DNA of 64,000 nt from Arbacia lixula (Eukaryota > Echinodermata > Echinoidea > Arbacioida > Arbaciidae), in the NCBI GenBank assembly GCA_963669155.1, contig OZ022585.1, positions 9,675,525 through 9,739,524 on the forward strand, written 5' to 3'. The translations under genes and the position numbers were made by a program. Under the pieces are notes generated by a model. The model was not told the DNA's origin, did not search any database, and saw nothing but the letters and a program-made list of their open reading frames with translations. Below, in pieces: positions 1 to 11,063 of the stretch. Within the stretch, counting starts at the first letter, position 1. Every line of letters begins with the position of its first letter.

Positions 1-448
1 TTCCACGTACTAGTAATTGATCGAATGACAACGACCTGTACTGCAAACGTAATGTTTAATAGCCTTGAACTTAGGCTATCAAAATCGGGGATTCCCACTG
101 ACGTACAGAGGTCAGGGGAATTCCCGATTGGGACCGCGTTGCGACAGTACAGTACGTAATACATTAGTACAGTTATAGTTGAACCGTAGGCCCTACTGTG
201 TTTCGATTTAATAGTTACATCTAGACTGAGTTACTCTTACTGCAATTCCCCTAACTATTATCAATAGTTTCCCTCCATTTTTAGATTACCGATGATAAAC
301 ACGTAGCTGTGCCTGTATTGACATGTAGTCTATGCATCCAGATGGACCTGCAAGGCTACAGTCTGACATCAGTGAAAATGGACGTCTGATTATGAAACTT
401 TTCAGAGTATTTCCTCAAGACATTTGCTTACTTGTTTCGCCTTAGATT

Positions 449-453
<5 letters not shown>
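1..453. repeat. Direct repeat, copy A (intact)
   Basis: Bases 1-147 recur almost exactly at 738-862, and bases 289-450 recur at 2,757-2,915. The sequence is therefore duplicated in tandem, and the second copy is interrupted by an inserted element. Copy A also holds 148-288, which the second copy lacks. No coding sequence is recognisable. Confidence 0.75.
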
Positions 454-514
<61 letters not shown>

Positions 515-600
515 GAGAGAGAGAGATGGGGGGGGGGGGGCGGGGGGGATACAAGAGTGTAAGAAAGAGAGAGAAGGGAGGGAGAGAATGTGGTTAAATT
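454..600. repeat. (TA)n microsatellite, then GA and poly-G tract
   Basis: About 58 bp of uninterrupted TA dinucleotide is followed by GA repeats, a run of about 12 G, and purine-rich sequence. It lies between the two direct-repeat copies. Confidence 0.95.
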
Positions 601-737
601 AGGACTATATTTTCAAAAGTAAACTGATTGTTTGAATTTAATTTGTATTATATGGATAAAAATCATGAAAAAAGTGTGTATGTACGGGTGTGTTCGTATG
701 TGGATGTGTGTTCCTGCGTATGTGTGTCTTTTCTGTG

Positions 738-864
738 TTTCACGTACTAGTAATTGATCGAATGACAACGACCTGTACTGCAAACGTAATGATTAATAGC
801 CTTGAACTTAGGCTATCAAAATCAGGGGATTCCCCGTTTGGGACCGCGTTGCGACAGTGCAGGA
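738..864. repeat. Direct repeat, copy B, left part
   Basis: Matches bases 1-147 with few differences. It stops at the left end of the inserted element at 865 and resumes at 2,757. Confidence 0.75.
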
Positions 865-2756
865 AGCCCCTTTCACAATTGTTGCCAAACAGACTACAAC
901 GGCTTGCGACTCGAAATTTTTCCCGTTGTACGACTCGTTGTAGCCGTTGTACCACTTATTGTACGATCCAGATGCGACAAAATGGTCGCATCTCGGTCGG
1001 GAAAAAAAACCGTGCTGCTCCGATATTTTGAGCGACTGACGCGATGAAAAATAATTGCACGACAGGCAGTACGAGTGTTGTGCGACTTTGCACGCACTCG
1101 TAAGACCCCGAACGAGTGTTGCACGAGTATTTTCATGTCGTACGATGATGCATCCTGTCGTACGAGTCCGTTGTACCACCCTAAGACTATTGGAAGACCT
1201 GTCTTGCCCCCTTTGCAACGTTGTACGATTTTTTTTTTCACCCCCAATATAAGCTCGAGAACTCCTGAGCTTTCATCCCAAATGTCTGGACCATCCATAC
1301 TGTAAACATGGCTGCTGCTCGACCAATAGCTCCTGGGAGGCTCTTGCATTTGCTAAGCCTGAGAAGGCAAATTCAAAACGTTTAAGAAAAAAAAAGTAAA
1401 CTCTCTTTGATAACATGTGTTTGAAATAAAATAATGAAGGAGAACATGTTTGAAAAAATGTGATTTATGAGAATAAAAAAGATGTACAGATATAACATAT
1501 TTTCTTTTGTCATTAATCATGTTGTTTGAAACATGATATATATTTTCAAAGACATTTTATTAACGATAATTAATTTTATTGACCATGTTAATGTTTAAAA
1601 TAAAGTTTGAAATAAATGTTCCAAAATGGGTCAGTTGTAAATTAAATTGAGAGAGTTCATCAAGTAACAATAACAATCCAAACAAAAGTTCACTGTTCAT
1701 TTTCTTTATTTGACAAGTCTGACAAGTTCAAATGGATGATGATTGATGTGACGGCGCTGTTGCTGCCTCCTTGATTTAGTGGAATGAATCATTTCAAAGA
1801 AGAAATGAATGATCATGTCAACATTTATTTTAAACAAAAATTTCTTTGACAATGAAATGTTTGAAATAATAAAAGTTGATTCTCCTTTAATAGCATGTAT
1901 TTGAAATAAAAAAGAACGTTTTTGAAAAAACGTGATTTATGAGAATAAAAAAGATGTACAGATATAACAAATTTTATATTGTCATTAATCATGTTGTTTT
2001 AAAAATTATACATTTTTTCCAAGACATTTTGTTAACGAAAATGAATTCTATTCACCGAGAAAATGTTTAAAAAAGTTTGAAATAAATGTTCCAAAATAGT
2101 CAAATTATGATTTGAGTTGAGAGAGTTCGTCAAGTAACAATAAAAACAATCCTAACAAAAGTTCACTGTTCATCTTCTTCATCTGGAAGGGGGCACGCTG
2201 CTGCTGGTAGGGGGCCTGCTGCTGGAAGGGGGCCTGTAAATTGGGCTGCTGAAATCCTCCCTAAGGGTTCTGAGGGGTCCAGTGGTTGGATCATCTGGGG
2301 AGTGCTGGGGCGAGATACTGGGGTGGTGGAAAGGTGGTCCGCCCGATCCTGGTAGCGGCTCACCAAGTTGAAAGTGTCCCTGGTGAACTCTCGCCAGAGG
2401 GGTCTTGGGAGTGGTGTGTCGCACAATGGGTCGTAGCCTTGTACGATCGGTTGTAGTAGTCGTACAACGGGTCGCTAGGTCGCGCGACATATGGCGCTAC
2501 AAAACACATATGTCGTGCGACTTGGTCGCATCATCGTTCAACCGTTGCAGCCGTTGTACGACTGTTGCACCCGGAAACATGAAAATAATCGCACAATTAC
2601 GTCTCACGACTGTTGTATCCTGGTGCAGTGGTCGTTCACCTCTCGTACGATTTTATATATTGCTTGCGACTCAAAGACAACACTTCTACAACAGGACGGA
2701 AAAAATATTTTCGAAAAAAAGATCGCACGAGTGAGGCGCCAATTGTGAAAGGGGCT
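865..2756. mobile_element. Long-TIR DNA element with subterminal GTTGTACGAC motifs
   Basis: The ends are inverted repeats: agcccctttcacaattg at 865 and its complement ending at 2,756. Similarity between the ends is weaker but continues inward for roughly 390 bp. Both arms are crowded with variants of GTTGTACGAC, as expected for transposase-binding subterminal repeats. The interior is AT-rich and holds two direct repeats. A short minus-strand open stretch (2,426-2,163), rich in proline and ending in an acidic DEEDEQ, could be the remnant C-terminus of an element protein, but I do not recognise it. No clear target-site duplication is visible. It looks like a non-autonomous element of unknown superfamily. 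Confidence 0.7.
1398..2182. repeat. Two internal direct repeats (about 315 bp, offset about 470 bp)
   Basis: 1,398-1,715 and 1,868-2,182 share long blocks, including tgatttatgagaataaaa and caaaagttcactgttcat, in the same order and orientation. They form the AT-rich core of the 865-2,756 element. No gene is visible in them. Confidence 0.75.
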
Positions 2757-2930
2757 AACACGTAGCTGTGCCTGTATTGCAATTTAGTGTACGCATTCAG
2801 ATGGACCTGCAGGCTACAGTCTGACATCAGTGAAAATGGACGTTTAATTATGAGACTTTTCAGAGTATTTCCATCAAGACGTTTGCTTCATGTTTCGCCT
2901 TATATTTATTTTAGGATTGATATTTTGGTA
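2757..2930. repeat. Direct repeat, copy B, right part
   Basis: Matches 289-450 of copy A, for example acacgtagctgtgcctgtat. Together with 738-864 it gives the pre-insertion sequence, minus about 140 bp present in copy A. Confidence 0.75.
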
Positions 2931-3149
2931 AGTAGGGATTGAGCTTTGAGAGGCTTGGCTATAGTACGCTATACTTGATAATAGCGTAATGTGGATTGAA
3001 GCATTTCAGCTACTAGTGCTGATGACATAATACTATAGTCCAATCAATCTACCGATTTTAAGGGGGTAACCTCACACTAATCTAACATGATTTATTTCAC
3101 TGCAATGCATTGCATTATGGTCCCTAAAAACCGGAAAAAAGTTCCCCAA

Positions 3150-3900
3150 AATTCAAGCATGGAAATTTGCATTTTATGCAAATTAGCATTTGTGACACAT
3201 GACTGAGAATTCAGAAAACACATGTTATGGGACCTAGGTACCCAATTAAAGCGATTTAAGTGTGCAAACCAATGTTTGTGAGGTCAGTGAAGATGATAGA
3301 CATATCTATAAGTTGATATCATTAAGCTAATTTGCATAATTATCCCTAAAAAGGCGGGAAAAGCCAGAGAAAATTATGTTTTTCATGTTGTTGTTCATAA
3401 TTACATGGTTAAAGAAATTTAAATGCTGAAACCAAAGCTTTTGAGGTCAGTAAAAATGATGGACATATCTATAAGTGGTTATTACTAAACTAATTTCCAA
3501 AATTATCCCTAAAAGGGTGCGAAAAGCCAGAGAAAGTCATGTTTTTCATGTTATTCTTTATAAGTTCAGGATTAAAGAAATGCAAGTGTGTGAACAATAA
3601 TTTTTAGGTCAGTGAAGATGATGGATATATTTATAAGTTGTTTTCATTAAGCTAATTTGCAAATGATGCATCATTTTCAGTTAAGGGGGGGGGGGGGAGA
3701 AAAAATGTATGTTTTTCTAATGTTATTGTTCGTACATGATTCAAGCAATGTGTTGGAACGAATTATTTCAAAGTTGTGATAGTGATTTATGATGGATACA
3801 TGTTCAGATGAATGCAATGAATTTAATTTGCATAATTTGCAATATGTTTCCTAAAATGCGGGAGGGGGAGGACAGAGAAAGCCACTTTTCCTCTGTTTTT
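3150..3900. repeat. Tandem units of about 165 bp in the left arm
   Basis: Four to five degenerate units recur, each with a TTTGCATAATTATCCCTAAA-like block, an AAAGCCAGAGAAA block and a GGTCAGTGAAGATGATGGA block. The complementary units lie at 8,780-9,320. Confidence 0.8.
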
Positions 3901-4313
3901 TCTCATAGGTACATGATCAATGGTTTCAAATTCTTGTTCATAATATCCAAACCAACAGTGTAGTTGTAGTGATAGAGAATTAATAGTATCGCACTATAAA
4001 TTGACATGACAGGACCCAACGTTTATGTCATGGTTCAAACCAATGTAATTAATGTAGGTAAGTATACTAGGAAGGCCTACGTTTCCAGGCTGATATGTGC
4101 ATCTTCTCTGTATTATGAAAATTAGTTTTTATTATTGAGCACCAACAAGTAGTCCTTCACTGTAAGTGTATATGGAAACTCTCATTGATGATAAACCTTG
4201 AACAAAGACATCAGAACTGCAAAAGTGATATAAACACAAGGGTGCTATAACGGAATCCCATGGCCAAATCAATGGTTCACATCAGCTTCAACACAAATAG
4301 AGTGAATGAATGG
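3901..4313. other. Inner left arm and LINE edge, no intact gene
   Basis: Up to about 4,150 this is the inner end of the left arm, pairing with 6,990-7,110. The remainder may be the distal 3' part of the decayed minus-strand LINE that the MITE split. No open reading frame of note. Confidence 0.5.
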
Positions 4314-5037
4314 AAGCAGGAGACCGTCAAAAACACGGAATTACGTCGTGTAGCAATTGGAATTGCCACACGACCTAAATAATTGCGTCATGTGGTAATT
4401 CCAATTGGCACACGATGTAATCATTTAGGTCGTGTGGCAATTCGAATTACTACACGACGTAATCCTGAATTTCTGCCCAACGATTTAAAGACACGACCAT
4501 AAGAAATAAGTGTCGCTTCATCAAATAATTAAGGTCGTGTAGTAATTCAAATTACTACATGACCTAAATAATTACGTCGTGTAGTAATTCGAATTGCCAC
4601 ACGAACTAAATATTAAGGTCGTGTGGCAATTATTTGCCACACTCAGTAATTCCGATTTACCACAGTACGTAATTCTTTAAATCGTTGAGCAGTAGTTCGG
4701 AATTACGTAGTGTGGTAAATAATTGCCACACAACGTAAATATTTAGGTCGTGTGGCAATTTGAATTACTACACGACGTAATTATTCAGTTTATGTATTAT
4801 TTCGAGTTACTACACGACCTTAATAATTTAATCTAGCAAATCTCATTTCTTAAGATCGTGTCTTAAATCGTTGGGCAGTAATTCGGAATTACGTCGTACA
4901 GTAATTGGAATTGCTACACGACCTAATTACGTCGTGTGACACTTGGAATTGCCACACGATGCAATTATTTAGGTCGTGTGGCAATTCCAATTGCAACACG
5001 ACGTAATTCCGTGTTTTTGACGGTCTCCTGCTTCCAT
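4314..5037. mobile_element. Palindromic MITE with 8-bp target duplication
   Basis: Ends are near-perfect inverted repeats of about 60 bp beginning AAGCAGGAGACCGTC on the left and mirrored on the right. ATGAATGG flanks both sides (4,306-4,313 and 5,038-5,045), a good 8-bp target-site duplication. The interior is a mosaic of variants of TCGTGTGGCAATT and its complement, so most of the 720 bp can fold on itself many ways. It has no coding capacity. The 8-bp duplication suggests a hAT-type mobilising enzyme (inference). It interrupts the minus-strand LINE remnant. Confidence 0.8.
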
Positions 5038-5039
5038 AT

Positions 5040-6720
5040 GAATGGTTCATGTGTATCATACAAATGAGTTAAGACGCTTGTGCACCTTACTCTTGAGTGA
5101 TGGGTGCCATTGTCATTGATTTCATCAACTACTTGGTCTGACAGACTGTTCAGACTTAAACTGCAATATGGATGAATGTTCTGACAGCAAAGACAGTCCG
5201 GGAGGTGGGTATCGTGAGAGCATGGCGAGGCATGGGGAAGCAAGTAGCTCTACGAACGACATAGGGCTGTGGTAGCAAGGCTTTCAGGTCTGGATGTCAC
5301 AAGCTTGTATGCATCTTATACAGGACAGTTGATGCCGTCACTTGGCGCCTTTGGTGGAGGTATGATCTTCAGCTTTGCTCTTGCTTCCTTTCCCTTGTGT
5401 CTATGACACGCAGTGCTTTCCTTGGATTTAATCAAGTGAAGGGTGGAAGGACTGGCACTCATCTAGGAAAGAGAGGCATATTTCATCATACTGCGTATCT
5501 GTGCCTTGATGACAGTTGCTCTACCCCTGACATCAAGTTTGCTTGCAACTTTCCTGCAGAGCACACAATCATTGTCCTACTCTTGAAAAATTGTTTGAGA
5601 TGGGCTTTACCCAGGTCAGCTTACTGTCGAAATGTCGATTGTATACCCCAGAATCTCTAACTCCGCCATTTCAGCCAATTTGGTAATACCAAACTGAAGA
5701 CCTTCTGGATATAGTAATAGCCTTGCATTTTGATGGTTCGCAGGTCACCTTCCATCGGTTTGCCCAGATCCCCATTTTCACTAGTTCTATATTTAGGCTT
5801 GCTGCTTAGCTTAAGTATGTGGCTTTGATCTCACAAAATAAAGTAAAGTCATCTGCGTAGAGGTAGAGATAATTTGCTACCTCATTACCAAGTTCATTAA
5901 TGAATACTGAGAACAAAATTGAGCACAGTATTGACCCATGAGGGACTGAAGCATTGGTGGAGGAATTGTTTGATGAATGATCAGTTTTGATGGAAAGATA
6001 TGATAGGTAACTCTTGACCCAAGCCGCTGAAAGCAGTTTATCAGGTATCTCTTTTGAGTAAAACTTAGAGCAGAGACCGTTGTGCCACACCTTGTCAAAA
6101 GCTCTTTTGATGTCAAGGGCAATCAGGAGTACCTTGTTGCCTTCATCCAGAGAGTTTGACCAGTTTTGGATGAGGATATTCAAAATGTCTGCTGTGCTAT
6201 GGTGTTGTCTGAAATATCTATCTGATTTAAGATGGTCTCCTGGAAGGTAACTCTGTTGGTGCTGTATGACAGCATCCATTACCCTTCTGATGACATGGGG
6301 CGGTACATGGATGGATTACATTTTGAACTGTCTCGTGTGAATAGGGATGACAGTCTTCCAATGGCTCGAGAAAACATCATAGTACATGTAGAAGCAGAGC
6401 TCAAACAGCATGGAATCAAAATGGTCTTGCTAGTTTTGCACTTCAGGATTCTGGCAGGAATTTAATCACGGCCAGTGGCTTTATCAGGCTGCAGGTTTCA
6501 CAGAAGTTTTCTAACGTCTTTAGGCCTTGAATCTATTCTTTTCATGGTTCATGTTGTTGAATGTTAAAGTTCTAAGGCTGCGTCCTCTGCATTGTCAAGC
6601 TGGCATTAAGCAGCAAAGTTCTGGCAGAGTTGTTCAGCCTTGTCTCTTGCTGATCATTTTTCTTGTTGGTCATCTTGCAACACCAAAATTCTAGTTCTGG
6701 TTGACTCTGCAGGCAGGGTG
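5040..6720 (-). pseudogene. Decayed non-LTR retrotransposon reverse transcriptase
   Basis: Read on the minus strand, this is a broken reverse transcriptase. The best stretch (6,279-5,806) has the finger/palm block ALDIKRAFDKVWH, a degraded SVPHGSILCSILFSVFINEL block (normally VPQGSxLGPLLF) and the catalytic YADD in YLYADDFTLF. Upstream (about 6,720-6,280), out-of-frame pieces resemble the region before RT motif 1. Downstream (to about 5,050) are fragments of the LINE C-terminal region such as LEILGYTID and CRKVASKLDVRGRA. Multiple stops and frameshifts make it non-functional. The endonuclease domain is not seen. Clade is uncertain, Jockey/CR1-like. Confidence 0.8.
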
Positions 6721-7379
6721 TTGTCAGGTACCTTGGCTCCTGTTCATTAAAGGATTGCCAAAATGCATTTCCTCTCAGTGTGCAATAGATTGTTTAATGA
6801 AATGGAGGCTGAGATGTTCATTGTTATGCCAGTTTGAGAGTGATTTATTGTTTCCGAACAAAATTATTGTTTCACAGACTTGGGGTACGTGTCACTGTCC
6901 CACATCATGTCAAAATTTGTCTTTGTTCAAAGCTTATCATCACAAAGACTTCACACATACACTTAGTGGAGGACTGATTGCTGGTGCATAATGATAACAA
7001 CTAATTTTCATTCCATAGATAACATGTTCACATAATCTGAAAACTTACCCAGTATACTCACCTATATTCAATAAATGGAATGGAACCATGGCATAAATAT
7101 TGGTAATGTCATGCCAATTTAAAGTGCAATATATAGATTGACTCCTCTTACTGCGATTGAATGTGGATTTACACATTACCCAAATCAGATTCATTAGATC
7201 CATCCGAACAAGTGTCCATTATAATTCACTATGAAACTATTACTTTTAACGCTTACATTGCTAAATTAATCTTGTGCTTATAAAAAAATTAGAAGAAATG
7301 GGATTTTTTTTCTGCCCCCCCCCCCCACAATTCTAGGGATAGTTATGCCAATTATGCCATTTAGATGTCCATCATATTT
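6721..7379. other. LINE edge and first part of right arm
   Basis: 6,721-6,990 has no recognisable gene. 6,990-7,379 is the inner portion of the right arm, complementary to the left arm. It ends at the LINE insertion near 7,380, and the arm resumes at about 8,776 (tatgaaaccattggttcc). Confidence 0.55.
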
Positions 7380-8775
7380 CATGAACTACATGTAGACTTT
7401 AAAAGAGCCTTTGACTCTGTTTCGCATAATATTTTACTTGATAAATTGTCAAGATATGGCATAATGATACCGAATTGGATTGTTTTAAGAACTATTTTTG
7501 TGGTCGGCAACAATGTGTATCTTTTCAGGGCATTATTTCAGACTTTCGGCCTATTCTTTTTTCTATTTTTATCAATGATATATGCAATATGTCTTATTTA
7601 CATGAAACTAAATTATGCTTGTATGCAGATGATGCCGCATTATCTTGTAAGGCCCGAGATGTGAATGTTGTCTCAAAAATATTACAAAAAGAATTAAAGA
7701 AAATATGTAGATTGATAGAATCTAAAACCTTAAAACTTAATTTGACGAAATGTAAAAGTATGCTGATTGGTACAAAAAGAAAAGTGCAAGACGCTGCCTT
7801 AGTTGTTAAATACAAAGGTGAAGCCATTGAACAGGTACATGAGTTTAAATACTTGGGACTTATATTAGATGAGTGTTTTAATTGGAATGGGCATATTGAC
7901 AAAGTTTTCAGTAAAGTATCGAGAATAATTGTATATATTAGGCATATCAAATCGAATCTTCCCCACAATATTTTAGTGATGTTATACAATGGATTGATCT
8001 TGCCGCATATTATGGTATTGTTATTTGGGGCAAAAGTGCACAATGTAATATATATAAAATACAAAAATTCTAAAAGCGATACGCTCGACTTGTATTAAAT
8101 GCGGATTTTTTGACTCCCCATAAAGAGCTTCTCTCCAAGCTGAATTGGCAATGAATTAGACAAAGACGGCAATACCAGTATTATGTTATTATGTTTAAAA
8201 TAATGAATGGTTTGGTACCCGAGTATCTAAAAAATGTGGTTACTTTTCGTGAAATTAATTTTGAAACGAGGTATGCTATTTCTTGCCCTCTCAAAATTAG
8301 CAGACCACATACAGAACACTATAAGAAATCTCTTCATTATGTGGGCTCGAATTTATGGAATGATTTGTCGCCACACATACGCGCGATGACTTCCCTCTCT
8401 TTATTAAAAAAACAGTGCAAACTTTTGTCTTTTTGTTACTCTTGATTGCAACATATTTATATATCCAATATACTACAATTACGAATTCTGTTTATACATC
8501 ATCGATATGAGATATTGATTTTGCTCCTCTTTCAGACGGTTTGATTTGACTATTTTATTATTGTTTTTATCTTGCTTATATGTACCATGACTATTTGTTA
8601 TTGTATTCATCTTGTTTCTATGTATTATGATTACTTTTTATTGTATTTCATTTGTTTATATGTAATGTGATTTTTATTGTACAGGGCCCCTTGGTAGAGC
8701 AGTTTTTTATTAACTGAAAGGGCTACCCTGTTTAAATAAAACTGAATACATAAATAAATAAATAAATAAATAAAT
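7380..8775 (+). pseudogene. 5'-truncated CR1-like LINE inserted in right arm
   Basis: The plus-strand reading gives VDFKRAFDSVSHNILLDKLS, then after a frameshift ILFSIFINDI, the catalytic LYADDAALS, and a C-terminal region including HEFKYLGLILDE and ETRYAISCPL. At least two frameshifts or stops break it. The 3' end has a short conserved segment (CAGGGCCCCTTGG ... CTGAAAGGGCTACCCTGT) and a (TAAA)n tail at about 8,745-8,775. The same 3' segment and tail end the LINE at 42,735-45,479, so the two are one family. It begins inside the RT domain, as usual for 5' truncation during target-primed reverse transcription. Confidence 0.85.
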
Positions 8776-9525
8776 ATGAAACCATTGGTTCCAACACTTA
8801 CATTGCTTTAATCATGTATTTGAAAAAAACCCCATGATTTTCTGTGGCTCCCCCCTACCCCCCTTTGAGGGATAATTATGCAAAGTAGCTTAATGATATC
8901 AACTTATAAATATGTCCATCATCTTCAATGACTTCATAAACATAGGTTTTAACACTTACATTTCTTTAATCATGTACTTACAAACAATAACATGAGAAAC
9001 ATGACATTCTCTGGCCTTTCCCGCCTTTTAGGGATAATTATGCAAAATTATGCAAATTAGTTTAATAATCACCACTTATAGATATGTCCGTTGTCTATCC
9101 TCTTTACTGAACTCAAAAACATTAATGTCAACACTTACATTTCTTTAATCATGTACTTATAAACAATAAAATATGAAAAACATGATTTTCTCTGGCTTTT
9201 CCTGCCTTTTTATGCAAATTATGCAAAGTAGCTTAATGATATCAACTTATCGATAAGTCTATCATCTTCACTGACCTCACAAACATTGGTTTGTAAACTT
9301 AATATGCTTTAATCGGGTACCTAGGTCCAAAAACATGTGTTTTTTTTAATTCTCATGTAACTCAAATGCTAATTTGCATAACATGCAAATTTCATAAATT
9401 CCCCAAGCTTGGAATTTGGGGGACTTTTTTCTGGTGTTTAGGGGATCATACTGAAATGCAATGCAGTGAAATAAATTCTGTTGCAATTAGTGAGAGGTCG
9501 AAGTGCTAGTTTGACTGGACTATCA
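8776..9525. repeat. Right arm with inverted tandem units
   Basis: Complement of 3,043-3,900, with the same approximately 165-bp units (TTAGGGATAATTATGCAAA) and the same terminal block (atgcaatgcagtgaaataaa). It carries no gene. Confidence 0.75.
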
Positions 9526-11063
9526 AATATTAATGCAGAACAAAGGCAGAGATCGAAACTGAGCGATTGCTGATATAAGCTGATACATACCTGCCAACTT
9601 TTGCTCAAGAAAATTAGGAATCCATATCGCGTTACCTTAAGGTACTAAGGGGGTAGGTGGGGGTGTCCCTCCTTCCATAGAAAGTGCAGATTTTTTGAAT
9701 TTTTTTAAGCTGAAAAGGGCAATTTCCTGCATTTTTATGTCATTGTTTCTACACATTTCCACACAGCATTTTCACACATGCCACACTAGCCTACATGTAC
9801 ATGTGAATACCTTGGTTTGATGGCAGTCCTACTTCTGGCTGCTGGAGCCAGCCAAACCCACAGCAGTAGCCCGCTTTGCTTTCTGTAAGACTTCATCGAA
9901 TGATGAACAGCATGGCAGGGTGTTTCAGCTGCAAACAGTCCCATCCTCCTGATCATGAGATTTCCCAGCATGCTTGTTGACAAGGACGACCGGAATTCAG
10001 TTTCGTTCTTGTTTACAAGGTAAAATATCCGCTCACAATCAGCATTGCTGTGGTGCATAACAGTCACTACTTATGGAATTTTGCACAAGGAAGGGTACTT
10101 GGGCTTGCCAGTTGCAAGTGACGTCAGTTTTGAGATTGAATGCCACACCTGGTCAATCCTCAAATCGGGTTGAAGAATATCTTCTGTCAAACTGTCAGCT
10201 TGGAAATTGCAGAATTCTCCTTCAACCTCTTCCTTCTCTTGGGCTGATAGGGACTCAGGAAATTTCTTCACAAAGAACAACCACTGAGACAGCTTGATTC
10301 TTGCACGCTTTGCTTCATCAATTATCTCAGCATTTACAAGTACACCATCCTTGAATGGGTAGGATTTCTTCATGCATATACACGCAGTCACATAATATTG
10401 CCTTACACTTACATAGAATTGCTCAACATCACAATCTTTGTTCTATTGAATGAAATAACGAGCTGGTTGTCCAATGAATAGATCATCATAATCCTTTGAT
10501 TTGCTTCAGATTGAAAGTCTACCTCATACACCTTAGACTGGGGTACTCTAGCTACAATATTTGGTTTAACAAATCGAACTAGCAAGCTTCTAAGCTGGTT
10601 ACACATAACATCGTGCAGTAAATGGATGCATGGTTCATCTCTTTGCAGAAAGAACATTGGCTCCCTCAAAAATGTGAATCGTTTTTTTTTTCATGAAGAG
10701 ACGGTAGAGCTTGTAATGTGGGTCTTTCATAGTTGTGTAGACTTTGTGAGATTTTGTAGATGCATAAGTAAATCGTTGCGACTTTTCAGCTGCTGTCTTG
10801 GGAAGATTGGCACTACATGATTTCATTGCTGCAGCTTGAGCTTTTCCTGACAGCAATTTCTCAGCTGTTTTGCCCAAAACACCAGTCTTTGAAGTACTTG
10901 GCTGGGCTGAAGTCTTTGAAGATACCGGATGTTGAGCAGTACCTCCCAGAATACTTTTTGAAGATGCTCCTTTAGCTGTTGTCTGTAGGACAGTCTGTAA
11001 AGAACTAGGTCGACTACATGTACCAATCTTTGAAGAAGCTACTTTTGAGTTTTTTGTACAACA

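Larger units (their letters stand above)
3043..9525. mobile_element. Large element with about 1-kb inverted arms
   Basis: The left arm (about 3,043-4,150) and right arm (about 6,990-9,525, itself interrupted by a LINE) are inverted copies. Tips are tagtccaatcaa on the left and the complement of tagtccagtcaa on the right. Both arms contain tandem units of about 165 bp with the motif agggataattatgcaaa. Paired landmarks include the ATGCAATGCAGTGAAATAAA region near each tip and the agtatac/ctaattttca blocks at the inner ends. The middle holds a MITE (4,314-5,037) and a decayed LINE (5,040-6,720). No intact transposase is seen, so it is probably non-autonomous. The target-site duplication is unclear. 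Confidence 0.65.

Noticed and set aside
690-1349. ORFs of 65-151 codons at the left end
   Set aside because: They overlap each other on both strands inside or across the inverted-repeat element ends and show no family motif.
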